Assembly (NCBI RefSeq): GCF_030272615.1
Contig: NC_081415.1
Location: 234,020,803-234,084,802, forward strand
DNA from: Cryptomeria japonica
Taxonomy: Eukaryota; Streptophyta; Pinopsida; Cupressales; Cupressaceae
Reading direction: 5' to 3'
Length of the DNA: 64,000 bases
The translations under genes were made by a program, and so were the position numbers. The notes beneath the pieces are model-generated. The model was not told the origin of the DNA, did no database searches, and worked only from the letters and a program-made list of their open reading frames with translations. Below are positions 47,878 to 59,462 of this stretch, in pieces (the first letter of the stretch is position 1; each line of letters starts with the position of its first letter).

Positions 47878-49409
47878 TTAGCTCACCTCTTGAAGGGGGA
47901 GCACCCCTAATTCACCTCTTAAATAGGTAAATGTAGCCTTCAATAGAGGCTTGGTGAATATATCTGCTAACTACTCCTTACTGGAAACATGTTCTAATAC
48001 AGCCTCTTTGTTCTAACCTTTCTCCCTCAAGAAATGATACTTGAGCTCGAAATGCTTGGTTCTAGCATGCAATATCAGATTCTTGGAAATATTAATTGCA
48101 CTTGTGTTATCACAAAATATACTCACCGGTTCAGATAAGGGGACTTTGAAACCAATTAATACATACTTCATCCAAATTGTCTGAGTACAGTTCATAAATG
48201 GTGCTACATATTCTGATTCTACTGTGGACTGAGAGATACAACTCTACTTCTTACTCATCCATGAGACTAGTCTACCACCGAGAAAGAATGCACCACCGGT
48301 TGTGCTCTTTTGGTCGTCCACATTAACAGCCCAATCAACATCGGTAAACACTTTGAGATTGAAATCATTATTGTATGGATACCACAATCCATAATCTATA
48401 GTTCCCTTCAGATATCTAACATTTCGCTTGACTGCTACCAAGTGGGATTCTCTTGGACTTTTCTGAAAACATGCAGCAATGCCCACTGCATGTGCAATGT
48501 CTGATCTATTGTGTACTACATAGTGCAATTTACCAATCATTGACCAATATTCCTTCTCATTCACCAACGATGAATCATCTTCTTTTGACAATTTACAACC
48601 GGTCATCATCGGTGTCCCAACTGGTTTGCTGTCTTCCATGCCAAAGGTCTTCAACACCTCTTTGATAGACTTGGACTGAGTGATAAAGATACCATCTTTC
48701 ATTTGTTGAATCTATAGTCCAATGAAGAACGTAATCTCTCTGATTGGTGACATCTCAAATTCCTTCTTCATTTCATTTGCAAACACATGGCTCATCTTAT
48801 CATCTCCACCAAAAATTTTGTCATCAACAAACACTTCACAGATCAGAATTTGATCTCCTTCTGACTTCAGATAGATATTGCTATCTTCACTTGTTGTTTC
48901 AAATCCAATCTTCACAAGATGGGAGTGTAAATGTTCATACCATGCTCTAGGTGCTTGCTTCAATCCATACAAGGCTTTATGTAGCCTACACACCATATCA
49001 CTATCTTCTGATAGGGCAAACCCATCTGGTTTCTCTATACACACTTCATCTTCAAGTATTCCATTTAGGAATGCAGATTTTACATCCATCTAGTACACTT
49101 TGAATCCCTTGAAGGTTTCATATGCAAGTAGCATTCGAACTCCTTCCAATCTAGCTACTGGAGCAAACGTTTCTCCACAGTCTTCTCCTTTTTCTTGAGC
49201 ATATCCCTTACATACCAATCTTGTTTTGTTTCTTGCCACTGTGCCATATTCATTCAGCTTGTTTCTAAAAACCCATTTGGTGCCAATAATATTTTTGTGC
49301 TCAGGTCTGGGTACCAAAGACCATGTACCATTCTTTTCTATCTAGTCAAGTTCCTCTTCCATAGCCTTAATCTAGTCTTCATCTTTGTGTGCCTCTTTAA
49401 ATGTTTTGA
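47878..49409 (-). pseudogene. K pol: reverse transcriptase and RNase H
   Basis: Block 49317-49090 has [16 protein letters not shown] and ends in a CAG-to-TAG stop directly before [10 protein letters not shown] (49089), the catalytic motif. FVDDKIFGG near 48820 is the YVDD-type site. Block 48702-48244 covers the connection and the first RNase H motif, FTDVDWAVN. CDNTSAINIS near 48100 is the later motif. The family stop codon is at 47878-47880. Stops also fall near 49350 and 48240. Confidence 0.86.
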
Positions 49410-50960
49410 GCTCAAATTCAGAAATCATGCAAGAATTTTCTCTTATTTTTCTTCTTGTAAGTATTCCTGCATCCTTATCCCCTATGATTTGATTTGGATC
49501 ATGATGCAACTTTACATACCTAGGAATGATCTTAGTTGATTCCTCTTGCTTTTCCTCTTCATCCTCATCTTCATCTTTATCTACATCTACTGCAACATCT
49601 ACTGGTGTAGGAGCACTGTTACTTGTACTTGGTTGTTTTGCAACCGGTTCCCAGAAGGTTACACCCAGTTCATCTACCGTTGGCTCACTGTCGGTTTCCT
49701 CGGGTTTCTCAGGGGTTTCATCAACTCTAACATTGATACTTTCAACAATTCTCTGAGTCCTATTGTTAAAACACTTGAGAGCTTTGCTCTTGGTGGAATA
49801 CCCTAGTAATATTCCCTCATCACATTTTGCATCAAACTTGCTCTGGTGTTCACTTCTCTTTATATAACACTTGCTACCAAATACTCTAAAGTAGCTTACT
49901 ACTGGAGTCTTACCGGTCCAATAATCATAAGGAGTTTTATCCTTACCTTTCTTGATGAGTACCTAGTTCATTGTGTAGATTACAGTGCTCACTGCTTCTC
50001 TCCAAAAAGTGTGAGCAACCTTCCGTTGAATCAACATCATTTTGGATGCTTTAACTACAGTCTGGTTGTTCCTTTCTACTAGGCCATTCTGTTGTGGAGT
50101 CTGGGGAGCAGACAGTTGCCTCTTGATGTCATTCTCTTCACAATACTTATTGAATTCACCAAAAGTGAACTCACCTCTTGGTCAGTTCAAAGACATTTAA
50201 TCCTCTTACTGCTTTCCTTTTCAACTAGTGCTCTAAAGGCTTTAAACTTTCGAAAAGCTTCAGACTTGTCTTTCAAGAATGTGACCCACATCATTCTTGA
50301 GCAATCATCAGTAAGAATCATAAAGTAGCTATCTCCCTGAACACTCCTAGTTTTCATAGGACCACACAAATCAGTATGCACAATATCAAGTAAATTATCT
50401 GTTGTGAAAGATTTACCTTTGAAGGTTGAGGAACACATTTTCCCTAGTTAACATTCTCTGCACAAATGAATCTTCGGTTTGTTCAACACATGCAATCCTC
50501 TAACTGCCTTGATCTTACTGGCCTTTATTTTACATGGCAGAGTCTCCTATGCCATATCCAACTGTCATTAAACTTAGCCATTAGACATTGACTAATATTT
50601 GTATTTAACTGAAATAAGTTACCTCTAGTCTGCATACCAGTGGCCATCAGTTCACCACTCTTTCCTTTTATTTTGCACACTCCACCTTTGAATTCCAAAG
50701 TGAGTCCTTTAATATTCAGCTGGGCAACACTCAAAAGGTTATGCCTGAGACCTTCTACCCAATACACATTATCAGCAATGCTTTTTCCATTTAGAGAGAT
50801 GGACCCTTTGCCTTTTATGATACATGGTGCATCATTACCAAATCAAACTACGCCTCCATCTTACTCTTCTAGAGACAGAAAATTTCTTTGGTCACCAGTC
50901 ATGTGGTGAGAACATCCACTATCAATAATCCACTCATTAGAATTATCAAAGGGGGAGACA
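49410..50960 (-). pseudogene. K pol: protease and integrase
   Basis: The protease motif IIDSGCSHHMTGD is near 50920. The pre-integrase part is open at 50767-50525 and ends in HRRLCHVK, where a small deletion removes the start of the zinc segment. The integrase core (50438-50187) has VHTDLCGP; the second catalytic region is lost to CGA-to-TGA at KCL and a frameshift. NGLVERNN-type sequence with the Glu is near 50060. The C-terminus (about 50040-49540) carries YFRVFGSKCYI and an acidic DEDEDEE stretch. Confidence 0.82.
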
Positions 50961-51129
50961 AGAGCTTTCTTGTATGGCACATCTTCCTTAACAACTACAA
51001 AGACTATGTCTTTGCTTTCTTCATCTTTTGATTCATCATTAGTGACACCTTCATCAACTGCAACAAGACAGTTTCTCCTATTTCCTCCTTTGAAATTTTT
51101 AAACTTCTCTAGTTTATCGTTATTATCAC

Positions 51130-52982
51130 TATTGGGACAGTTGACAGCAATGTGGCCATCCTATTGCAAGGAAAACATTTCAAAGGGAGCTTACCTCTGT
51201 ATTTTCTAGTTCCCTTAGGAAGTCTCTTGGCAAGAAGAGCTTCAAACTCCATCAGGATCTCCTGATCATCCATATCTCTGCTTTGTCTAGGTTCATAGCT
51301 GGTACCAACCCCTTTCTAGGTGGTGCAGCAGGTGCTCTAAAGGTTGATTCAATCTTTTGAACACTGCCATCATAACTATTTAGCTCATATGCGGTCAACT
51401 TAGCAATGATGGAGTCTAGGGATACCTTTGTCTTGTCAATAGATCTCAACTCTTGAATAGTGGCAACCCTTATTGCATAGACCAGTAACAAGGATCTCAA
51501 AACTTTACTAACAATGGTTGGATCATCCATTGTACCTCCTACACTCTTGATGTCTCCAACAACAATTTTAATTCTTATCCCATATTGTTGAATGGTCTCT
51601 GTTGGTATTTTGGTATGGTTTTGTCACTGATGTCAACACCTACTAAAACTCTAGCACTTTGGAGATCCAACAACATTCACCGGCAAGCAAGTGACTTTTA
51701 CACAGTCACTGGTATATGGTACACCGGCAGGATATAATGATCACCGACACTTGGAATGGCATGGAAAACACTTGGTAATGTCGAAGACATTGTTTGGACA
51801 TCTTATCTTGGAGAATTTTTTATTGGTATATTCATATTTGCATATTTGTTGTTACCGGCAAATAGGTCCAGGTTATACACCACTAGGTTTATCTTTTCCA
51901 GATCAGCATGGTACATTATGGAGATGATTAATTATTGTTGTAAATGCATCAAGCCGACATGTTGAATTGGTTATTGCATCAGATATTGTATTGTTTGTAA
52001 AATGATTTTATTGTAATATGTTGTAGAGCCGACCTACTAAAATTGGTCTTAGGTTATGGTATAAATGTAAGATCTTAATTGTAAGATCAGATGTGGAATG
52101 TGAAAAGGAATTGTAAGAAGGTATATGCAAGATTAAGTAGAGCTATACATGCAGACATCATTTGAAGGTGAAGCTAGGTTTTTGTGAAAGCATATCAGAA
52201 CTACACCGGTACTGAATCCAACATATGAAGATGGTATTTTGAGCAGTACATTCTTATTGGATTTAACCATCCAATTGTAGCCAGTGTGACTCCCATTTTG
52301 TGATTGAGTAGTGAGCTCTAGGCGCTTGACCTTTCTGCATGTGTAGACTCCATTTGTATGCACTTACTATCTGCAGTAGTATCATCTGATTGTGGGTGAG
52401 GTTTCTCACTGTGGTTTTTCCCCTTACAGGGTTTCCACATACAGATATTGGTGTTATGTGTTGTGGATGACTTTGTCTTTTTGTTTCATGCATTAATCTT
52501 TACTAGTATAATAGACTGGTTCACTGGTATTAAGTAGTAAATTGGTTAAGTAGTTTTGGTTTAAATTTATTTGACAACTGATTCACCCCCCCTCTGAGTT
52601 GTCTCTGGGACCTAACAGTCTCTCCTTCATCCATCCGCATATCTTCAAATTTTCCCCTAAGGCTCTCTTCCTTAGCTTGCTTCACATGCTCATCACCGCC
52701 ATAGATAGTCTCTAGGGTATCCCATACATCTTTGGGATTGTCTTTATCTTGAACATCTATAAACTCAATATCAGATAGACTGCTGATAAGAGCTTCCATG
52801 ACTTGCCCATTCTCCTGAATCTCTCTTCTTTGATCATCAGTGAGAGTACTAGTAGGGACAACATAAGTATTCTCAACATAGTTTAAGTGTTGAGCACCCA
52901 TGCTTTTAATGTAGATCTTCATTCTGTCCTTCCATATCTTAAAGTTATCTCTGTTGAACTTAGGACCTTCCCTCTTCATCAT
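51130..52982 (-). pseudogene. K gag, split by solo LTR J
   Basis: The start MMKREGPKFNRDNFKIW is at 52982, and the gag domain is open to the LTR boundary at 52613. Solo LTR J follows, and gag resumes at 51594 (IQQYGIRIKIVVGD). The zinc knuckle near 51150 begins CFPCN and then loses one base, so the rest of the motif is out of frame. K retains Arg after GGN where B and C have stops. Confidence 0.85.
51600..52607 (+). mobile_element. Solo LTR J (F family) inside K gag
   Basis: A 1,008-bp solo LTR running TGTTGGTATTTTGG to CCTAACA with perfect TSD GTCTC (51595-51599, 52608-52612). It is nearly collinear with 4315-5360 and the reverse complement of 36002-37040. Confidence 0.88.
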
Positions 52983-53039
52983 TAGAATATGATATTTTCC
53001 TCAAGCAGTTAAGCTTATAGCACCGAGGACTTGGAGGAC

Positions 53040-53051
53040 ACTTTGATATGA
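53040..53051 (-). promoter_or_regulatory. K primer-binding site (degenerate)
   Basis: On the minus strand TCATATCAAAGT lies 2 bp after the 5' LTR. Compared with TGGTATCAAAGT in C it has two changes. Confidence 0.6.
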
Positions 53052-53053
53052 AT

Positions 53054-54532
53054 TGATGAATAATGATGAATAGTAAATACCCAACAGGTACTGAGAGGGG
53101 GGGGTGAATCAGTACAGACAAAAAATTCTCCAACAACTTAAACTACAAAGACTACACTAACTGGCAAACAACATCACTAACCTAAACCAAGACAATATTG
53201 GTAAAACATAGGAAGACTGTAAAAGACAAACCGGTAACACTTAGAACTTCTCAAAACCTAATATCTCATCTCAATTTCACCCATATGCTTAAGCAAGTAA
53301 TACATCAGAAATACAATGACCATTAGATCAGCATGCATTACCACTTAACAAAAAACACTAAATCATCACATGAAAAGGCATCACACATAACACACTAATT
53401 TTTTCACGTGGAAACCCAATTGGGAAAAACCACGGTGGGGATGAATACCCACAAGTTGTTCTTGAACTCTTTTGAAGTTTGCTTTGTTAGGATCCTAGTC
53501 CAATTAAAGACTTTACAATAGGTTCTGCTAGGAACCGATCCTCCTAGGGATCACTCGATTAAGCGATGGCTAAATACCTAGTTAGAGGTTAAAACCCTGT
53601 TAAAGGTTACCTTGCAAGAGGATTTCAAGAACTCAATGATTTTCAGTCACCCTATTAAAGGATTTACAAAAAATCCTGTTAAAGCTACCCGGTAAAGGAA
53701 TTTTCCAACTGCTAAAATGGTTAGAAGCCAATAGGTAATACACTGATCTGATAACATCACTCAATGCCAAGGCAGATTCACTTCAGTTCCTTTACATCTG
53801 CAATCACACTCTGTAGATCTCTACTCACTTCTCTAGTCTGGCAAGAATCACCTCACATACATTCATTTACCAACAACTTCAAATGAAAATCATCATCGAC
53901 CTTATAGACAACAATTAGGTCGGTGGCCAAAACCTAAAACCCTAAGAATCTAGGTTAACAATACAGTCAGTCCAATCCTAACTATTTAATCACATTACAT
54001 AGGATAAAACAATCTTGAACAAATATCAAGACATTCTGCATCATCCATTCTTCATCGCTTCTGGAAGTTGATAACCCATCACGTGCTCTCCACCGTTTAC
54101 TAAGTTTTTGCACATTCTCGAGGTAGATAGAATCAATCTTCTCATACAAGATCCTCAAGGAAATCCTTCACGTGCACAAGGCTAATGTGGCAACGCGATC
54201 TAATCTTCATTTCAATGCTAACTCATCACAGGATTTCATCAGTCGAATCACACAGACTTGGAATGCATCAGCCAAAAACCCTGAAGCTGAGACTACCAAC
54301 CAGTAGTCATATCAAGTGAAACACCGATACAAACTTTGTATATACCAGTTCACTTGCCAGTTTACTTACTTCAACATACTGGTTCACATTTCATCATGCC
54401 GGTTCACTTGCCAGTTTACTTACTTCAACATTCTGGTTCACACTTCATCATATCGGTTCACACTTCATCATATTGACATCAATGACAACATACATTATCA
54501 TCATGTTATCAAACTCTGGACATATGCCAACA
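53054..54532 (-). repeat. K 5' LTR
   Basis: A 1,479-bp LTR matching 46145-47628 with scattered substitutions. It ends CCAACA, followed by the right TSD ACCTC. Confidence 0.9.
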
Positions 54533-55046
54533 ACCTCAGTAAGCTCTTTGGTAAGATCTTCATTATGCTATGTTAGAGTCTCTCTTAGAGACATTACCAT
54601 TTCAAGATCTAACTGTAAAGCCTCTTTCTCTTCCTTCTCCTCATGTCAATGTTCATGCAAAGATGCATTTTCATGCTTATCTTAGCAATCTAATGATCTC
54701 TATCTTTGATTAGGTCTTAAGCTTCCCTCCTTGCTTCAAGTTCTTGGCTCATACGGATTGTTAGGGCTTCTAGTTCTCTCTTCGGATTTAACTTTTCACC
54801 ATTTAGTTTTTCCACTTCTTCAGCCAATGCATCAATGTTGGCCTCATCTGAAGAACTATTGTCAAATATCTCCAATAGTTGCTCAGTCATGTCTCTCCTT
54901 TTAACTTGTGAAGCTTTAAATCTGACCCTTAAGGTTTAAAGTTCTTCCTTGGTTGCATAAAGCACTCTAGCCATCTCCCAATAACTCATATTCCCCATAG
55001 TGGCTTTACGGTTTCCTTTGAAGTGATTAAGCCTTAAGGAAGTTAG

Positions 55047-55058
55047 GCTCTGATACCA
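55047..55058 (-). promoter_or_regulatory. E primer-binding site (tRNA-iMet type)
   Basis: Canonical TGGTATCAGAGC on the minus strand, 2 bp after the 5' LTR. Confidence 0.85.
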
Positions 55059-55060
55059 AT

Positions 55061-56194
55061 TGATAGACTTATAAAGCTTTGAGAGGGGGGGTGACTCAGT
55101 CACAGCAAAAATGATACCACTTTAAATACAGACCGGTAAAACCAATTGAATAGTTTACTTAAAAGTATGCATGCAATCCAAAGAGAAATAAAAGCATCAA
55201 TAACAAGTAAAACATCCACCATAACACAAGTGTTTATACATGGAAAAACCAACTAGGAAAAACCATGGTGAGATGGGACTCACAAGTTAACTATCTGTAG
55301 TAATAGGTAACTGACCGGTTAAGGTCAACAAAAGTTCTCTCCTAGAAGCGAATCCTATTAAAGATCCCAAATCCCTATTAGGAGCTATACTTGGTTAAAG
55401 GTAGTACCCTGTTAGGAGTAACCTTGGTAGAGGGTTTCAAACCCAAACTAATGGATCACCTAGTTAGAGGATTTGTATAATGAATCTTGTTAGAGCTTAC
55501 CCGGTTAGGAGATTTAATTGTTGTAGTGATAGAAAACAACAGATAGAATGATCTAGAAATAACACGTCTTTCTTGTGTAGATCGTCTTCTGCTCACTCAA
55601 TACTGCATCACCAACATACTTTGCAACTTCTTCAATAAATCATATCTTCTTATTACTTGTATCTCGCATCACAAAAATAGTTCATCACAATGTCATTTTA
55701 TAGACATTAGATTTCATGTCAGCTCAACAACCTCATCACAATTTCCTAGGTGCAGTGTATCTAGACAACATTTCATAACACATCACATATTGCCGCCAAA
55801 TCTGTTGGTTAGGGATAACTCATCACGACTGGTGATAACTCATCACATAATCAATGAAACTGATTGGAACATCAATATTGGTTAAGAGTTAACCTCTTCC
55901 AACTCATAGACCAATTGTCCTCCATTCACCTCTTTGTTGATCCCCACAATATCTCCAAATTGGTGTCATGCCATTCCTACATATATCGGTTGTCTACATA
56001 TACCGGCTAGACACCTTCAAACCGATTGGACTTCTTTATATAAATGATACCAGTTTGTAATAATAAAACTTAGGAGTAGTACCAATTTGTCTTAACTAAG
56101 ATGACTATGACAATGTGAACATATGTGTGTGTGTATGTGCCATCAATGACAACACATATAGTCATCCATTACAAAAATCATCATCAAGCCAACA
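55061..56194 (-). repeat. E 5' LTR
   Basis: A 1,134-bp LTR matching 28742-30141 but with a single copy of the 259-bp unit. Confidence 0.9.
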
Positions 56195-56199
56195 TTGTG

Positions 56200-56229
56200 G
56201 AGGTATTCTAAGGGTTGTGGTCATGAGTA
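56200..56229 (+). repeat. D 3' LTR, second fragment (30 bp)
   Basis: The 30 bases from GAGGTATTCTAAGG to GAGTA correspond to about 718-747 of the D 5' LTR. The fragment is stranded between E and F and proves that both inserted into the same LTR. GAGTA (56225-56229) is the left TSD of F. Confidence 0.75.
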
Positions 56230-57273
56230 TGTTAGGTCCCAGAGATAACTAAGAGGGGGGGGGGGGGGGGTGAATCAGTTGTCCAATAAATTCACACCAA
56301 AATTAACTTAACCAAAACTTAGTGCTTAATGCTAGTAAACCAAAATTTATGCCGATAGACAGTTTAGCAGATAACTACAGTATCGGAAAAGTTTAATGCA
56401 TGAAACAGAAAGACAAATGACATCCACTACATATAACACAAATATTTGTATGTGGAAACCCTGTAAGGAGAAAAACCATGGTGGGAAGCCTTACCCACAA
56501 TCAAATGACACTACTACAGATAGTATGTGTATACAATATGGAGTCTGCACATGCAAAAAGGCCAACTACCTGGAGCTCACTGCTCAATTACAAGATGGGA
56601 GTAACACTGACTACAATTGGATGATTAAATCCAATGATAATGTACTGCTTAGAATAGCATCTTCTTATGCTGGATTCAATACCGGTTAAGCTTTGCTAGT
56701 CTCCTCAATACCTTCCTTCAATCTTCAAATGATGTCTGTGTGTATAGCTCTGCTTATTTTTGCATATACCTTATTACAATCCTTTTTGCATTCCACACTG
56801 ATCTCACAAATAAGATCTTACATATATACCGAAGCCTAAGACCAAATGTGTAGGTCAGCTTTACAAATAATATTACAATAAAATCAATTATAAATAAATC
56901 AATATCTGATGCATCATGTTGGCTCAATGCATTTACAACAATATTAAAACCATCTCCATAACATGTCATGCCGATCTTGAATAGATATGCTTGCTGGTAA
57001 CAACAAATATGCAAACCCGATTAGATCAATAACCAAATCGCCAAAATCAAGTGATCAAATAATGTCTTCAACACAACCAGGTGGTCTCCAAGTCATTCCA
57101 AGTGCCGGTGAACAATATAACCTGTCGGTGAACCAAATACCGGTGACTGTGCATAAGTCACTGACTTGTCATTGAACAAAACAAAGATCTCCAAGTTTCG
57201 ATGAGTGTTGATAAGTGATGACACATGTTGACATCAATGACAAAGAAATATCAACATATCTAAAATACCAACA
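56230..57273 (-). repeat. F 3' LTR
   Basis: A 1,044-bp LTR with a run of 16 G at about 56255-56270 on the plus strand. It contains TTGACATCAATGACAA at 57228-57243. Confidence 0.9.
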
Positions 57274-57285
57274 ATCTCCCCCTTT
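57274..57285 (-). promoter_or_regulatory. F polypurine tract
   Basis: On the minus strand AAAGGGGGAGAT abuts the 3' LTR. A second AAAGGGGGAGAGA tract is at about 57470-57482. Confidence 0.75.
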
Positions 57286-57641
57286 GGCACTTATGGCAAC
57301 ACAAGATGGAAAAACTATCAAAGTGTCATTGCAGAAATGCCAAAAACCAAAAACCAACAATCTCCCAGGGAGATCATTAACCAGAAATCAAAATACAAAT
57401 ACAAAGAGTAACAGTCTCTCCCCCAATGAATAATCTCTCCCCAAAAGATAATGTGTTTTTCCATAGATATCTCTCCCCCTTTGACATCAAATGCCAAAGC
57501 AATACAAAAACTAGATACAAACAATTCATAGAACTTATTACAAAATACCAACTACTCCCCCTGAGAAGTAGTTTTCCTTCATCAAAGCATGAAAAAGGTT
57601 TCTCTATTTAAATTTGTTGGTTGATGACAAGAATCAATTGT

Positions 57642-59321
57642 CTAAGTCTCTACCGGTGGAGGTAGGACTCCAAGCTCCTCTTTGAGATATTCAAAAGTTT
57701 CCTTAGGCAAAGGCTTAGTAAAAATGTCTGCAATTTGCTCTTTAGTATTCATATAAACCAATTTGACTTCTTTTGCTTCAACATTCTCTTTCAGAAAATT
57801 TAATTTGATAGAAACATGTTTAGTTTTAGAGTGAAGTACTGGATTCCTAGATATATCAATTGTTGATGTATTATCATAGTAAATAATTTTAGGTTCCTTG
57901 CAATTTACCTTTATGTCCTTCAATATTTGCTTGATCCATAATACCTGTGTACAGTTAGTTGTTGCTGCAACATATTTTGATTTTGTTGATGATAGACTTG
58001 TACAACTTTGTTTCTTGCTCAACCATGAAATTAGTCTGTTACCAAGAAAAAATGCTCCGCCGGTGGTGCTTTTTCTGTCATCTACATCTCATGCCCAATT
58101 TGCATCTGTGTATGCACATAGATCAAAAAATTTATCTCTAGGATACCATAAACCAAGATTTGCAGTGCCTTGTAGATACCAGAAAATTCTTTTTACTGTT
58201 GATTCATGATTTTTTTAAGGATTACTCTGAAATATTGAAACAATGCATATTGCATTCATAATATCAAGTCTTGTTTGTGTCAAATACAGTAAACCTCCTA
58301 TCATAGATTTATATCTTGTCGGATTAACAGGTGTTGATTCATCCTTCAAAGATAATTTAAGAGTTGTAGTCATAGGTGTGACTACCAGTTTACAATTATC
58401 CATGCCAAATTTCTTGAGTAACTCTTTCAAGTACTTAGATTGACATAAGAATATACCTTTATCAGTCTGTGAAATCTGCAATCCTAAAAAGAATTTTATC
58501 TCTCCAATCATAGACATTTCAAATTCTTACTGCATTTTGTTAGAAAAGTCTTTACACAATCCATCTTCTCCTTCAAAGATTATATCATCAACAAAAACTT
58601 CAATAACCAAGATGTCATCATTAGTCACTTTATAGTATAGATTGTTGTCAGCAGTACCTTTAGTGTAACCAAGCTTCAAAAGATATTTGTTCAATCTAGC
58701 ATACAAAGCTTTAGGAGCTTGCTTTAGTCCATATAAAGCTTTCCTTAACCTACAAACCATATCCTTGTCATCTGTCAAAGAAAATCCATCAGGTTGTTTA
58801 ATATTAACTTCTTCTTCAAGATCTCCATTCAGAAATGCACATTTAGCATCCATTTGATATACTTTATAGTCCTTGTGAGCTGCAAAAGCTAATAAAAGTC
58901 TGACTGCCTCAATTCTAGCTACCGGTGCAAAGGTTTAATTGTAGTTAATTCCTTCTTTCTGAGAATATCCCTTACACACTAATCTTGCTTTATTTTTTAT
59001 TACCTTACCATCTTCATTAAGTTTATTTCTGAAAACTCATTTAGTTCCAATTACATTTTTGTCTTTAGGCCGAGGAACTAATGACCAAGTGTTATTCCTT
59101 TTAATTTGTTCCAGTTCATCTTTCATAGCTTTAATCCAATATTTATCTTCACATGCCTCATTAATTGTTGTAGGTTCAATTTGAGAAATAAGACACACCT
59201 CTTCATTTGCCAATCTTCCTCTAGTTATAACTCCTTGATATTTATTTCCAATTATCTGACTTTCAGAGTGATTCAATCTTACAAAACTGGGTGTATTCAC
59301 TTGTTTCTTTTCTTTAGTCAC
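57642..59321 (-). pseudogene. F pol: reverse transcriptase and RNase H
   Basis: The reverse-transcriptase N-terminus is 59321-59037 (LVPRPKDKNVIGTK). MDAKCAFLNGDLEEEV begins at 58853 and FVDDIIFEG (active site) is near 58590. A stop separates this from 58517-58215 (FFLGLQISQTDKGIFLCQ). RNase H motifs are TDANWA near 58105, followed by a stop, and DNTSTIDISRN near 57870. The C-terminal KEQIADIFTKPLPKETF leads to the stop at 57642. Residues differ enough from B, C and K to mark a separate family. Confidence 0.86.
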
Positions 59322-59462
59322 CGTGGAATTTTCCAGATGATGCCGGTGTCACTGGATCAACATTCTATACCAATATACTCATAATAGCTTCATTGGTGTT
59401 TATCTCTTTTGCCGGTTCAGAGTCCATAGACCTTGAATTACCTCTAAATTGTTCATAAATCT

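Larger units (their letters stand above)
46145..54532 (-). mobile_element. Element K: Ty1/copia retrotransposon, same family as B and C
   Basis: The LTRs are 46145-47628 and 53054-54532. TSDs are GCCTC (46140-46144) and ACCTC (54533-54537), a 4/5 match. It is inserted in ORF1 of E. The minus-strand gag-pol runs 52982 to 47878 and is interrupted in gag by solo LTR J (51600-52607). All domains are degenerate. Confidence 0.9.
45233..54999 (-). pseudogene. E ORF1: gag-like coiled-coil and zinc-knuckle protein, split by element K
   Basis: The N-terminal exon-like part is 54999-54538. The ATG at 54999 begins MGNMSYWEMARVLY; stops lie near 54935 and 54719, and the rest is E/L/K-rich coiled coil. 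Element K (46145-54532) interrupts it. The C-terminal part is 46144-45233 and has knuckle-like units CFIYHKPGHTANVC, CYTCNMYGHKSIEC, CTICNNYGHVAMNC and HYHCHKPEHMAKFC, of which the second and third are complete CCHC. It has the same design as A ORF1 and G ORF1. Confidence 0.72.
28742..56194 (-). mobile_element. Element E: pol-less LTR retrotransposon with ORF1 and ORF2, itself split by G and K
   Basis: The LTRs are 28742-30141 and 55061-56194. TSDs are ATGTG (28737-28741) and TTGTG (56195-56199), a 4/5 match. The minus-strand order is 5' LTR, primer site (55058-55047), ORF1 (54999 to 45233, split by K), ORF2 (44839 to 30390, split by G), polypurine tract and 3' LTR. Without G and K it is about 7.7 kb. 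There is no pol domain. It has the same two-gene plan as A and G, but its LTRs belong to a different family. Confidence 0.85.

Noticed and set aside
56120-56140. Short GT-rich microsatellite
   Set aside because: Only a few GT units, within the E LTR; no separate feature.
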